A stretch of DNA of 64,000 nucleotides from Sulfurovum sp. XGS-02 (GTDB lineage Bacteria > Campylobacterota > Campylobacteria > Campylobacterales > Sulfurovaceae). Position numbers and translations under genes: made by a program. The notes beneath the pieces were generated by a model, which saw only the letters and a list, made by a program, of their open reading frames with translations, was not told the DNA's origin and did no database searches. The stretch is taken from assembly GCF_023213175.1 (NCBI RefSeq), contig NZ_CP093312.1:372001-436000 (forward strand). The letters are read 5' to 3'. Of the stretch, positions 24,522 to 37,086 are shown piece by piece. The stretch's first letter is position 1; each line of letters begins with the position of its first letter.

Positions 24522-25070
24522 ATGCAGCAGCTGTTAAAGTGGACACTGGAGACCATTCGTGAAGAGGAGTCCTCTTTTTCATGGATGGAAGAGTACCGCT
24601 ATGAGTGGGCACCTTTGGCCAAAAGTGCTGTTTCCCAGAGCATTGAAGGGAAAACAGCGCTTATCATTACGGATGAATTCCATGATTGGTTCGCTCACTA
24701 TATCTTGAACCATATCAATGACCTGAAAAAAAACAGGCCGCTTCTTCCTTTCTTCTGTCTATCGACCTGTTTCCCTCATTTTAAAGAGATGAGATCGACA
24801 CAGGACCTGCAACTGCTTGAAGATATGTTGGAGATCTCTTATCCTAACGGTTATTATATTTGGTATATAGGTAAGGGAGACCACCCTTACACCAAACTCG
24901 CTTACAGAAATGAAAACAGTTTTTTATGGGTCATGGATGAAGAGGTCCAGGACAGTTTTGCCCTGCGCAGTTCGGATCCTTTACTAGATATTAAACTCTT
25001 ACAGCTCTTCAAACTTTTTGACAACACACTCTCAGCAGCACTTTTCGGGGACTTAGATCTAGAGTCATGA
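24522..25070 (+). CDS. hobA: DnaA-binding initiation factor HobA
   Basis: This 182-residue protein is specific to Campylobacterota. It tetramerises and organises DnaA at the origin, playing the role DiaA plays in E. coli. The sequence fits Helicobacter HobA in overall pattern: a FHDWFAHYILNHIND segment, RPLLPFFC, and a C-terminal LLDIKLLQLFKLFDNTLSAAL stretch. It lies between lysC and holB, overlapping the latter by 4 bases. Confidence 0.9.
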   Translation: MQQLLKWTLETIREEESSFSWMEEYRYEWAPLAKSAVSQSIEGKTALIITDEFHDWFAHYILNHINDLKKNRPLLPFFCLSTCFPHFKEMRSTQDLQLLEDMLEISYPNGYYIWYIGKGDHPYTKLAYRNENSFLWVMDEEVQDSFALRSSDPLLDIKLLQLFKLFDNTLSAALFGDLDLES

Positions 25071-25681
25071 GACTAGTCAGCCAAGTGATCATCAGCAGCA
25101 ATATCGATGACACAGTGATCCAGCTTGAAGGACTGCAGAAAAATGAACGTTTTGTGAAGATCATCAAAGAGGATAATTTCTTAGTTGAAGATGCAAAACT
25201 GGCGATAGAAAAGGCGCATATGGCCAGCGATGAGACCACGGTCATTATCCTTGCAGCGAAAACATTCTCTCCGGTGGTACAGAACAAACTGTTAAAAGTG
25301 ATAGAAGAACCGCCACCTAAAAAAGAGTTTATTCTCATTACCCCGAACAAAGCGACGATCCTGGATACGATCCGTTCACGTTTACCTATTACAATACGTG
25401 ATTCATCTGGGGAAGAGGAAGCTCTGGAGCTGGATGTTTCCCAGCTCTCTTTGGCTACGGTCTATGAGTTTGTGCAGACTCACAAACGTACAGATGCCAA
25501 AACGATGAAATCGCTTGTGGAACGCATCAGCAAAGAGGCTATCTATTCACAGGTGTATAACTTGGATGAAAAAACGCTAAATCTATTTTCGAATGCCTTT
25601 ATCGCACTGGATGTAGGATCACCGCCGCCATTTGTACTGAATACCCTGCTTTTGAAACTTCTGGCTCGAAAAAAACGGTAA
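25067..25681 (+). CDS. holB: DNA polymerase III delta' subunit (reduced form)
   Basis: The product is 204 residues, about two thirds of the E. coli length. The NKLLKVIEEPPPKKEFILIT segment is the conserved sensor region of clamp-loader delta' proteins. No Walker A motif is visible, in keeping with the non-ATP-binding role of delta' and with short epsilonproteobacterial HolB. It overlaps hobA by 4 bases and is followed 27 bp later by folP. Confidence 0.85.
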   Translation: MRLVSQVIISSNIDDTVIQLEGLQKNERFVKIIKEDNFLVEDAKLAIEKAHMASDETTVIILAAKTFSPVVQNKLLKVIEEPPPKKEFILITPNKATILDTIRSRLPITIRDSSGEEEALELDVSQLSLATVYEFVQTHKRTDAKTMKSLVERISKEAIYSQVYNLDEKTLNLFSNAFIALDVGSPPPFVLNTLLLKLLARKKR

Positions 25682-25708
25682 AATATAGTAAGACTCTAAA
25701 GGGGCTAC

Positions 25709-26848
25709 ATGAAAATCTATCAACTTGGACATATCACAGATAAAAAAGCAGCCCTTAAAGCACTGAATGTGGAGAGCGGGGGTGTGGATATTATGGCGAA
25801 GAAGATGGAACTTCTCCATTTTTTTATCAAAGACCTTAAGACCCCCGCTGCCAACATCCTCAAACAAGACGCCCTCAGTATAGGTGCAGAGCTTGCTGTA
25901 CCCGGCGGGGTCATACTCTGTGAAAAACCTACCTATGACTGTATCCTTATGGGAACGAGAAAACATATGGAGATCCTTTCCAAAAAAGAGTTGCCACAGC
26001 CGTTTGGACTTAAAACTGTCGCTAGGGAGCTGAAGAAGTTTCTCTCCACAAAAAACTATCCTGTGCAGATCATGGGTGTGATCAATGCGAACGATGACAG
26101 CTTCTTTTCGGGAAGCAGATTTAAAGCGGAAGATGCCATTAGAGAGATCAAAGAGATGATAGACAAAGGTGCAGGTATCATCGATGTAGGTGCTGTCTCT
26201 TCCCGTCCGGGGGCAGATGAGGTCAGTGCAGAAGAGGAGTTGTCACGCATTCAACCCATTTGTGACATTATCAAAGCGGAAAAACTCTATGAAGAGGCAA
26301 CGTTTTCTGTAGATAGCTATACGCCTATTGTCGTTGAGTATGCACTCAAGAGCGGATTTACGCTGATCAATGATATTACAGGGGCCAGTGCTGATGCCCT
26401 CATCCAGCTTGCAGTCAAATATGATGCCAGGCTTTGCATCATGCATATGAAAGGCACACCGAAGACGATGCAGAAAGACCCGCACTATGAGGATGTCATG
26501 GTGGAGGTCAGTGATTTTTTCGAGGCGCGTATCGAGAAATGTGAAGCACTTGGACTTGAGAGAAAAAATATTATTCTGGATGTAGGGATAGGCTTTGGTA
26601 AAACCCTGGAGCATAATCTGACCTTGATCAGGAACATGGCACATTTTAAAGTCTTTGGCTGTGAACTGCTGGTGGGTGCAAGCAGAAAATCGATGATCCA
26701 TAAAATAAGCACTTCTACTCCTGAACAACGTTTGCCGGGTACTTTGGCCATCCATCTGAAAGCAGTTGAGAACGGTGCTTCGATCGTACGTTGTCATGAT
26801 GTGGCTGAGCATCAACAGGCTTTGGCAGTCTTGAGAGCGATGCTATAA
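25709..26848 (+). CDS. folP: Dihydropteroate synthase (long epsilon-type)
   Basis: This 379-residue enzyme joins p-aminobenzoate to the pterin in folate synthesis. The catalytic barrel starts near 118 with IMGVINANDDSFFSGSRF, followed by IIDVGAVSSRPGADEV and a DVGIGFGKTLEHN segment. An N-terminal extension of about 115 residues precedes the barrel, as in other Campylobacterota. The usual TPDSF motif is changed to NDDSF. It is in the rppH-lysC-hobA-holB-folP-ligA run. Confidence 0.92.
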   Translation: MKIYQLGHITDKKAALKALNVESGGVDIMAKKMELLHFFIKDLKTPAANILKQDALSIGAELAVPGGVILCEKPTYDCILMGTRKHMEILSKKELPQPFGLKTVARELKKFLSTKNYPVQIMGVINANDDSFFSGSRFKAEDAIREIKEMIDKGAGIIDVGAVSSRPGADEVSAEEELSRIQPICDIIKAEKLYEEATFSVDSYTPIVVEYALKSGFTLINDITGASADALIQLAVKYDARLCIMHMKGTPKTMQKDPHYEDVMVEVSDFFEARIEKCEALGLERKNIILDVGIGFGKTLEHNLTLIRNMAHFKVFGCELLVGASRKSMIHKISTSTPEQRLPGTLAIHLKAVENGASIVRCHDVAEHQQALAVLRAML

Positions 26849-26851
26849 TCC

Positions 26852-30158
<3,307 letters not shown>

Positions 30159-30160
30159 CG

Positions 30161-30979
30161 TTGCCGTTGCTTAATCAGATCAAGCGTATCGCCATCGGAT
30201 CATTTGACGGCATCCATCTTGGACATCAGGCGCTCATCGATAAGGTAGATGCATTGGTGATTATAGAGAGAAACAGCGGTTATCTGACACCAGGATATAA
30301 ACGTTCGCTCTTTACTTCCAAAGTCTGCTGCTTTTACCATTTTGACAAGATAAAATCATTAACACCTGAAGCCTTTGTAGATAAACTTGAAGCTGATTTT
30401 CCTGCACTCGAAACGATCGTTGTAGGGTATGATTTTCATTTTGGTAAAAATAAAGCAGGGAATGGACAGATGATGAAAATGCTGACAGATAAAGAGATCT
30501 CCATCGTGGACCAGGTGACTCTTGGGGAGACACCTGTCCACTCTCGTATCATCAAAACGTATCTGCGTGAAGGAAAGATCAAACGGGCAAATCAATTACT
30601 TGGAAGAACCTATCATATAGAAGGCAGAGTGGTACCGGGACAGGGATTGGGTAAAAAAGAGTTGGTTCCTACGATTAATTTACATGTAAAAGAGTATCAA
30701 CTCCCATTGGAAGGTGTCTATGCAACACACACATGGATCGATGGTCAACGGTTCGACTCTGTAAGTTTTTTAGGACATCGTGTGACAACTGATGACTCTT
30801 ATGCAGTAGAGACACATATCTTAGATCAAGAGATAGCCGAAGTCAAAGGGGAGATCATGTTGGAATTTGTAGACTTTATTCGTATCAATCAAAAGTTTGA
30901 CAGTCTGGATGCCTTGAGAGAACAAATCTTTGATGATATAAATGTAGCAAAAAAGAGATTATTACACAGTGAGGCCTAG
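30161..30979 (+). CDS. ribF: Bifunctional riboflavin kinase / FAD synthetase
   Basis: This 272-residue enzyme makes FMN and FAD. The nucleotidyltransferase domain carries the GIHLGH motif (17-22), and the riboflavin kinase domain starts near 145 (GRTYHIEGRVVPGQGLGKK). The start is TTG at 30161, 2 bp after tlyA. No ATG would retain the conserved N-terminus. It ends the plus-strand operon that begins at rppH. Confidence 0.92.
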   Translation: MPLLNQIKRIAIGSFDGIHLGHQALIDKVDALVIIERNSGYLTPGYKRSLFTSKVCCFYHFDKIKSLTPEAFVDKLEADFPALETIVVGYDFHFGKNKAGNGQMMKMLTDKEISIVDQVTLGETPVHSRIIKTYLREGKIKRANQLLGRTYHIEGRVVPGQGLGKKELVPTINLHVKEYQLPLEGVYATHTWIDGQRFDSVSFLGHRVTTDDSYAVETHILDQEIAEVKGEIMLEFVDFIRINQKFDSLDALREQIFDDINVAKKRLLHSEA

Positions 30980-31004
30980 AGAGGTTTGACCGATAATCTC
31001 TTTT
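30978..31004 (+). terminator. Hairpin at the end of the rppH-ribF operon
   Basis: AGAGA (30978-30982) can pair with TCTCT (30997-31001), with two inner TT/AA pairs after a bulge, followed by TTT. It overlaps the ribF stop codon and lies in the 33-bp gap before the convergent GGDEF gene. The fold is weak. Confidence 0.3.
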
Positions 31005-31012
31005 AAAATCGC

Positions 31013-32857
31013 CTAGGTAGAGTAGTGTACGTCTGCTTCACCTAAACCTTTGTATTTTTTGAGACAATAGAGATCAGGATCTGTCTGAGAATACTCTATA
31101 CGATTTTTACCGCCGTTCTTTGCTTTGTACATCGCGGTATCTGCAGACTTTATTAAGGCTTCTGGTGTCACACCGTCATCCGGATAGATCGAAGCACCGA
31201 TACTCATACCTATAGAGATCGTATTCCCTTCGATGAGACAAGGTGTATGAGTCAGTGCATTGATCCTCCGTAAGATGTCGTCAAGATATTCAAAACTGTG
31301 CAGCTCTTCAACGAGAATGACAAATTCATCACCGCCGAAACGACATATGGTATCCTCTTTTCTTAAGATCCCTTGAAGAGCACTTCCTACTCTTTTGAGT
31401 ATCTCATCACCTACGGTATGACCAAAGGTATCGTTGATCGGCTTAAAATTGTCCAGGTCACAAAATATGAGACTGATACATTTTTTGAACCTGTCTGCAT
31501 GGTTGATCGCATGTTCCAATCTATCATTGAACAAAAGTCGATTGGATAGACCGGTAAGGGGATCATGTGTGGCTAGGTAAGCATGGTCATGTGCATCTTT
31601 TCTCTGGTGTGTGACATCGGAAAAGATACCGATAAAATTTTCGATCATTCCCTGAGCATTTTTGATCGTATTGATACTGAGCCACTCAATATAGATCTCA
31701 CCATTTTTTTTACGATTAGTGATCTCTCCTTGCCAATATCCGTTCTCAGACAATTGGTTCCATATTTTTTGGTAAAAGTGGTTATCGTGTTTTCCGGATT
31801 TAAGGATCTTGGGATCTTTGCCTATCACATTCTCCAATGAATAGCCTGTAATGTCAACAAATGCATCATTCACATGTAGAATGCGGTTATGGCTGTCTGT
31901 GATCAAAACGCCATCCATGGTATGTTCATAGACCGCTGAAGACATCTCAAGTGATTTAAGGTTATCTCTGTTATTGATAGCGGCTCCGATGATGGATGCA
32001 GCAGTACTGAGCATTTCGACATTGGTAGATTCGAGTGTCTCTTTGTGTTCATCCCCGATACCCAGGAATCCCCACCATTTATCTTGTACAAAGATAGGCA
32101 ATATCAGCAGAGAATTGATCTTAAAGAGATCCAGGAGTTTCTTTTTTGAGTTGTCATAATCCTCTCTGCTTCCATTGATAGGGAGGTTTTTTTCTAATTG
32201 GTTCTTCCATCGCATAAAATAGTGTTTTCGGTAGTGGATACGTTTTTTACTTTTTGCATCGGGGTTATCGTTGATATAGAGAAGTTTTTGCGCCGATAGG
32301 TTGTTTTCATCCTGATCATTCTGGTAGATAAATATGGATGACATGTCAGAAGCCTGTTTCAGGTTCTGCATCTCTTGTTTGAGTGCCTGCATCCAGTCTG
32401 ATTGTTGTAAAAAATTATGGGACATCTCGTTGATGGCATGAAGAATATTCTGCTGTCTTTGGATCTCTCTGTTGCTGTGTCTTTTCTCTATAACATCATC
32501 ATAAAGGCTTTGTATGGTTTTGGAAAAGCTTTTAGAGGCAAACGGCTTAGATAGGAACTGGTTCACTCCAAGCTCGATCGCTTTAAGGAGGATATCACGG
32601 TTTTCAAAGTCTGTAAAGATGGCTATCTTTACATTTTCATCGTTTTTTCTTATCTGCTCAACCATCTCCAGGCCATTCATGTGCGGCATATTGATATCAG
32701 AAAGGATAATATCCGGTTGATGTTCCTGATAGAATTCAAGACCCTCTAAGCCATTCGATGCCGTCAGTATATGATCTGTATATCCATATAACATATGGTT
32801 AAGTATAGAGGTAGTGGTTTTGTCATCATCTACAATAAGTATAGTTAATTTTTCCAT
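31013..32857 (-). CDS. Response regulator with GAF, PAS and GGDEF domains (diguanylate cyclase)
   Basis: This 614-residue cytoplasmic protein has a receiver domain (1-120, with the phospho-accepting aspartate in [10 protein letters not shown]), a GAF-like segment (about 145-295), a PAS domain (about 300-425, [15 protein letters not shown]) and a GGDEF domain with an intact FGGDEF motif (508-512). An inhibitory RxxD site, RKED, lies exactly five residues upstream. It should synthesise cyclic di-GMP under phosphorylation control with product inhibition. No EAL domain is present. It is a single gene, convergent with ribF and divergent from cmoA. Confidence 0.92.
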   Translation of the reverse strand: MEKLTILIVDDDKTTTSILNHMLYGYTDHILTASNGLEGLEFYQEHQPDIILSDINMPHMNGLEMVEQIRKNDENVKIAIFTDFENRDILLKAIELGVNQFLSKPFASKSFSKTIQSLYDDVIEKRHSNREIQRQQNILHAINEMSHNFLQQSDWMQALKQEMQNLKQASDMSSIFIYQNDQDENNLSAQKLLYINDNPDAKSKKRIHYRKHYFMRWKNQLEKNLPINGSREDYDNSKKKLLDLFKINSLLILPIFVQDKWWGFLGIGDEHKETLESTNVEMLSTAASIIGAAINNRDNLKSLEMSSAVYEHTMDGVLITDSHNRILHVNDAFVDITGYSLENVIGKDPKILKSGKHDNHFYQKIWNQLSENGYWQGEITNRKKNGEIYIEWLSINTIKNAQGMIENFIGIFSDVTHQRKDAHDHAYLATHDPLTGLSNRLLFNDRLEHAINHADRFKKCISLIFCDLDNFKPINDTFGHTVGDEILKRVGSALQGILRKEDTICRFGGDEFVILVEELHSFEYLDDILRRINALTHTPCLIEGNTISIGMSIGASIYPDDGVTPEALIKSADTAMYKAKNGGKNRIEYSQTDPDLYCLKKYKGLGEADVHYST

Positions 32858-33001
32858 ATTTTTAATTCTAATCCCTTATCTCTAATTCTAATAGAAAAAG
32901 CTTTGATTTGGATGAAAAAAGATGAGATTTGCATATTTATCGCTTCAACTGATTTAGACTACTCTTTGAATATAATGATAAAAATAAATTGTAAAGAAAA
33001 A

Positions 33002-33712
33002 ATGATGCAAGATAAAGTGTTTAATAAGCCTATAGAAAAGAAATTTGAATTTGATGAAGCAGTCGCGTCTGTTTTTGATGATATGTTGAGCCGTTCGGTG
33101 CCTTTTTATGATGAAGTACGCAAGTTGATCATCTCCGTGATACTTGCAGAACAAAAAGAGGGTAAAAAAGTGCTTGATCTTGGTTCCTCTACCGCAAAGT
33201 TCCTACTCGATCTTCACAGTAAAATGGATGTTAGGATGCAACTGAAAGGTTTGGATAATTCACAGGCAATGCTGGACAGGGCAGAGCAGAAATGTCAGGC
33301 TTTCGGTGCGGAGATAGAGCTGGAATTGGCTGACATGTTGACGTATGACTATCAAAATGAAGATATCATAGTGGCTAACTATACGTTACAGTTTATCCGC
33401 CCTATGCAGCGTGTGGAGCTTATCAAGAAGTTGTATAAGGGATTAAACGAAGACGGGTTGTTCATTTTTTCCGAGAAAGTGGTCTTTGAAGATAAAAAGC
33501 TTGACAAGGAGCTCATAGATATCTACTATGAGTATAAAAAAGGGCAGGGATACAGTGAATATGAGATTGCACAAAAACGCGAAGCATTGGAAAATGTACT
33601 GATACCGTTTACGATCAAAGAGAATATACAAATGTGCAAAGATGCAGGATTTAAGAGCGTTGAAACGATATTTCAATGGGCAAATTTCGTGACGTTTGTT
33701 GTGAAAAAGTAA
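33002..33712 (+). CDS. cmoA: Carboxy-S-adenosyl-L-methionine synthase
   Basis: The product is 236 residues from ATG 33002 (ATG 33005 is equally possible). An upstream ATG at 32903 would add 33 residues without family similarity. Conserved segments include [20 protein letters not shown] and [13 protein letters not shown], then [12 protein letters not shown]. CmoA makes carboxy-SAM from SAM and prephenate for wobble-uridine modification of tRNA. In Campylobacter, as I recall, it follows ribF. Here the GGDEF gene intervenes. Confidence 0.92.
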   Translation: MMQDKVFNKPIEKKFEFDEAVASVFDDMLSRSVPFYDEVRKLIISVILAEQKEGKKVLDLGSSTAKFLLDLHSKMDVRMQLKGLDNSQAMLDRAEQKCQAFGAEIELELADMLTYDYQNEDIIVANYTLQFIRPMQRVELIKKLYKGLNEDGLFIFSEKVVFEDKKLDKELIDIYYEYKKGQGYSEYEIAQKREALENVLIPFTIKENIQMCKDAGFKSVETIFQWANFVTFVVKK

Positions 33713-33734
33713 ATCTTATTCTTATCATAAAGTG

Positions 33735-33788
33735 AAGTTATTCACCCCTCTTTCACCCCTGTGAATAACTTGATTCCTTTTTTTCATT
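33735..33788 (+). terminator. Terminator-like inverted repeat after cmoA with C-rich loop
   Basis: AAGTTATTCAC (33735-33745) and GTGAATAACTT (33761-33771) form a perfect 11-bp stem starting 23 bp after the cmoA stop. The 15-base loop contains a tandem CACCCCT element (CACCCCTCTTTCACCCCT). Seven T and then eight T follow. It probably terminates cmoA, although the stem is AT-rich and the T-run starts several bases later. Confidence 0.55.
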
Positions 33789-33797
33789 TTTTTTAGC

Positions 33798-33803
33798 TAT
33801 AAT
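33798..33803 (+). promoter_or_regulatory. -10 box of the DAHP synthase gene
   Basis: TATAAT preceded by a long T-rich tract (33776-33794) and followed by AAGGATAT as ribosome binding site before ATG 33831. This is the T-rich, -35-less promoter style of the phylum. Confidence 0.6.
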
Positions 33804-33830
33804 CAGCCAATTTATTTTTAAGGATATACT

Positions 33831-35177
33831 ATGAGTTGGACACCGAGCAGTTGGAGAAATTTTCCCATAAAGCAACAACCAACATATCAAGACCAGAAAC
33901 TTCTTAAAAAAGTAGAGGCAGAGTTAAGTACTTACCCACCGCTTATTTTTGCAGGTGAAGCAAGAGACCTGAAAGAGAAACTGGCAAAAGCAGGACGTGG
34001 AGAAGCATTTTTACTCCAAGGTGGAGATTGTGCCGAAAGCTTCTCAGATTTCAATGCAAAAAACATAAAAAACCTTTTTAGACTGATGCTTCAGATGAAC
34101 ATGGTTTTGATGTATGGTACCGGTAAACCGGTGGTAAAAGTAGGGCGTATCGCCGGACAATTTGCAAAACCGAGATCTTCTGATTTTGAAGAGATTGATG
34201 GTGTGCGTTTGCCAAGTTACCGTGGTGATATCATTAATAGCATCGAGTTTACTGAAGCGGCAAGAGTACCCAACCCTAAAAATATGCTCAAAGCCTATAA
34301 TCAGTCTGCTGCAACACTGAATCTTGTACGTGCTTTTGCAAGAGGCGGTTTGGCAGATCTTACTAAAGTACACCAATGGAACCTTGAGTTTATTAGAGAC
34401 AATCCGCTCGGCAAACGTTATGATGCACTTAGTACGAAAATCGACCATGCGATGAAGTTTATGGCAGCATGCGGGCTTAACAGTGATACGCTGCCGCAAC
34501 TACACCAAACAACACTCTACACATCACATGAAGCACTACTTCTCAACTATGAAGAGGCATTGACAAGACAAGACTCTGAGACCGGTGAATGGTATGACTG
34601 TTCAGCCCATATGCTATGGATAGGTGATAGAACAAGGGATCTCAACGAAGCACATATCGAGTACTTTAGAGGGATCAAAAACCCTATTGGCTGTAAAGTC
34701 GGTCCAACGATGGGAGAAGATGAGCTTATTGAGCTTATCGATGCATTGAACCCGGATAATGAAGAGGGAAGATTGAACCTTATCGTACGTATGGGTGCCG
34801 GCAAGATCAGAGAGTATTTCCCTAAACTTCTTAAACGTGTAAGAGATGAAGGGAAAAATGTCGTATGGTCTTGTGACCCTATGCATGGAAATGTTGAAAA
34901 GAGTTCTACCGGATTTAAAACCAGGGATTTTGATAATATTCTCTCAGAAGTAGAACAGTTCGTGGCTATTCATAAAGAGATGGGTACGGTTGCTGCAGGT
35001 ATCCACTTGGAGATGACAGGAAATGATGTGACTGAGTGTACAGGGAGTACCTCTTGTGCCATTACGGATGAAGGGCTTGCAAGCCGCTACCATACGCAAT
35101 GTGACCCAAGACTTAACGCATCTCAAGCCCTAGAGCTTGCCTTCATGCTTTCAGGTAAGGATGACGACGCTGAGTAA
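33831..35177 (+). CDS. 3-deoxy-7-phosphoheptulonate synthase, class II
   Basis: This 448-residue plant/mycobacterial-type DAHP synthase catalyses the first step of the shikimate pathway from phosphoenolpyruvate and erythrose 4-phosphate. Characteristic segments are [12 protein letters not shown] near 62, [15 protein letters not shown] near 103, and WSCDPMHGN near 345. Length and start are normal. It stands alone, convergent with a histidine kinase gene, with a 1-bp gap. Other aromatic pathway genes (aroE, trpE) lie 3-4 kb downstream. Confidence 0.95.
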   Translation: MSWTPSSWRNFPIKQQPTYQDQKLLKKVEAELSTYPPLIFAGEARDLKEKLAKAGRGEAFLLQGGDCAESFSDFNAKNIKNLFRLMLQMNMVLMYGTGKPVVKVGRIAGQFAKPRSSDFEEIDGVRLPSYRGDIINSIEFTEAARVPNPKNMLKAYNQSAATLNLVRAFARGGLADLTKVHQWNLEFIRDNPLGKRYDALSTKIDHAMKFMAACGLNSDTLPQLHQTTLYTSHEALLLNYEEALTRQDSETGEWYDCSAHMLWIGDRTRDLNEAHIEYFRGIKNPIGCKVGPTMGEDELIELIDALNPDNEEGRLNLIVRMGAGKIREYFPKLLKRVRDEGKNVVWSCDPMHGNVEKSSTGFKTRDFDNILSEVEQFVAIHKEMGTVAAGIHLEMTGNDVTECTGSTSCAITDEGLASRYHTQCDPRLNASQALELAFMLSGKDDDAE

Positions 35178-35178
35178 G

Positions 35179-36369
35179 CTATGCCAGCGTGAAGATATTT
35201 TCTCCATCTTCATGCTGATAGTGTAACTCCATGTGATGAATATCCAAAATACTCTTTACAATATAGAGTCCCAAACCTAACCCTTTTTTAGAGGCATGGA
35301 AAGGTTTGAAATAATTTTCTAACGGCTCCGGTAACGCTTCACCTCTGTTCTTGATTTTCAGGCTGCTGCCGTCTATGGTCACGGTAATATGTTTGTCGGT
35401 ACTGTACTTGATACCGTTGTCAAGCAGGTTCTTGATCACGAGAGTGAAAAGTTCAAAATCAACTGATACACTATAATCTTTTTCAATGTTTGTTGTGATG
35501 AGACGTTTTGGATTCTCTATCATCAGCATATCTTCACTGGCTTCGAGCAGATCACTCATCTTGTAGGTTTTGATCGTCAGTTCAAAGTTTTTGGAAGTGA
35601 TCTGCTCGATCTTTGCAAATTCATCTATCAGCAGGTTGAGTCTCTCAAAGATACTATGCATGCGGGCTTTATTTTTCTCATCTTCAAGCATTTCACTGAC
35701 AAGACGCCCCTTGGCAATGGGTGTTTTAAGCTCGTGCATAATGGCACGTAAAAAGAGTTGACGTGAATGCAGAAGTTCGCGTATCATGGTTACAGCATGA
35801 TCGAACTCATTGGCAACCTCGGCTATCTCATCTTCTTTATCACTTTTGCACTCTATATCCAGGTTACCTTTAGAGAAGGTTATGATCTGGCTTTTGAGTG
35901 TGGAAAGCGGTTGTAAACTTTTCATGATCCACAGATATAAAAAGATAATGAGAAGAAATACAGTAGAGAAAATAAGAACACGTTTGATCGGGAACTTTGG
36001 TTTATTCTTGTTTTCAAGTATGAGTTTAAACCTGTCATTGTTGATGATGATAATACGCTTTAAATGAAAGGTGTCTACCGCATAACGTTTCAGTTCACCT
36101 TTCTCTTTAAAGAAACGCTCTATCTGAACGACCATGCCTTTATCGGTAATGAGTGAAACATTCTGTGCTTCAAGATATGCCTCATCGATCTTCCCGTATT
36201 TTAAATAATAGGTATAGAGATAGTGGGAGATGGCTTGTTCTTGTGCAATATTTCTCTCTTCTATCATCGCATGATCATATTTGATAGAAAATATAAAGAG
36301 TGCACCCAGCAAAAGCAGTGTAACTGAAAATACCAGCCTTATTTTACTACGTAAAGAGGTAATGATCAT
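35179..36369 (-). CDS. Membrane sensor histidine kinase (ArsS/RacS-like)
   Basis: This 396-residue protein has two membrane helices (about 11-29 and 131-149) flanking a periplasmic sensor of about 100 residues. A HAMP-like linker follows, then HisKA with H212 in AIMHELKTPIAKG, and an ATPase domain with KNLLDNGIKYS and GLGLGLYIVKSI. The MHELKTPI H-box is typical of epsilonproteobacterial ArsS/RacS kinases. Its start overlaps the regulator gene by 4 bases. The stimulus is unknown. The multiheme cytochrome gene upstream may be a target. Confidence 0.9.
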   Translation of the reverse strand: MIITSLRSKIRLVFSVTLLLLGALFIFSIKYDHAMIEERNIAQEQAISHYLYTYYLKYGKIDEAYLEAQNVSLITDKGMVVQIERFFKEKGELKRYAVDTFHLKRIIIINNDRFKLILENKNKPKFPIKRVLIFSTVFLLIIFLYLWIMKSLQPLSTLKSQIITFSKGNLDIECKSDKEDEIAEVANEFDHAVTMIRELLHSRQLFLRAIMHELKTPIAKGRLVSEMLEDEKNKARMHSIFERLNLLIDEFAKIEQITSKNFELTIKTYKMSDLLEASEDMLMIENPKRLITTNIEKDYSVSVDFELFTLVIKNLLDNGIKYSTDKHITVTIDGSSLKIKNRGEALPEPLENYFKPFHASKKGLGLGLYIVKSILDIHHMELHYQHEDGENIFTLA

Positions 36370-37019
36370 ACGAGTTTATATCCTACACCACGCACAGCCT
36401 GTATACGCTTGTTGTCACCCAGTTTGGTACGTATCTTTGAGATGATCACGTCTAGACTTTTCCCTTGCGAATCCATACTCATTGCCCTAGAGGTATTGAT
36501 GATCTGTTCACGTGATTGTGTAATGCCCTGATGTTTTACAAGTAAAGAGAGGACTTCAAATTCAGCAGGTGTTAACGAGAGGGCTTCTCCTTTAAAATAG
36601 ATCGTATCCCCTTTCAGTTCAAAATCGCTTTTAGGTGCGGCTACTTTGCCATGCTCTGATTTCGAGTAACGTCTGAGAAGTGAGGTGATACGTGCATACA
36701 TCTCTTTTGGATCATAGGGTTTAGGCAGGTAGTCATCTGCACCCAGTGCAAAACCTTCCACTTTATCATTGATATCCGAACGTGCCGAGGAGATAATAAT
36801 AGGAATATCATATTTTTCCACGACCTCTTTGCATACTTCCAGGCCGTCCATACCTGGCAGTGTAAGGTCTAAGATAAGCAGGTCATATTTCTTCACTCCC
36901 GCACTTAGTCCAAGATAGGGGTCTTCATAGTTAGTGACTTTGATGTCATATTGAGCAAGATACTCAGAGAGCAATTCCGCAAACTCTGTATCATCTTCGA
37001 TCATCAAAATATTTATCAT
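36366..37019 (-). CDS. OmpR-family response regulator (partner of the 35.2-36.4 kb kinase)
   Basis: The product is 217 residues. The receiver domain has acidic residues EDD at 8-10, phospho-acceptor D51 in LILDLTLPGMDG and K103-type lysine in DYLPKPYD. The C-terminal winged helix (about 125-217) ends with RGVGYKLV. It is first in a two-gene operon with its kinase, 67 bp downstream of the octaheme cytochrome gene on the same strand. Confidence 0.92.
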   Translation of the reverse strand: MINILMIEDDTEFAELLSEYLAQYDIKVTNYEDPYLGLSAGVKKYDLLILDLTLPGMDGLEVCKEVVEKYDIPIIISSARSDINDKVEGFALGADDYLPKPYDPKEMYARITSLLRRYSKSEHGKVAAPKSDFELKGDTIYFKGEALSLTPAEFEVLSLLVKHQGITQSREQIINTSRAMSMDSQGKSLDVIISKIRTKLGDNKRIQAVRGVGYKLV

Positions 37020-37086
37020 GGTTCACCTCATATAATATATGTTATTTTTATTTTAATGACTAAAGGTTAATTGAAGTCAAATAGCA

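Noticed and set aside
32903-33001. Longer cmoA start at 32903
   Set aside because: The extra 33 residues lack the CmoA pattern and have no ribosome binding site. The conserved region starts just after ATG 33002.
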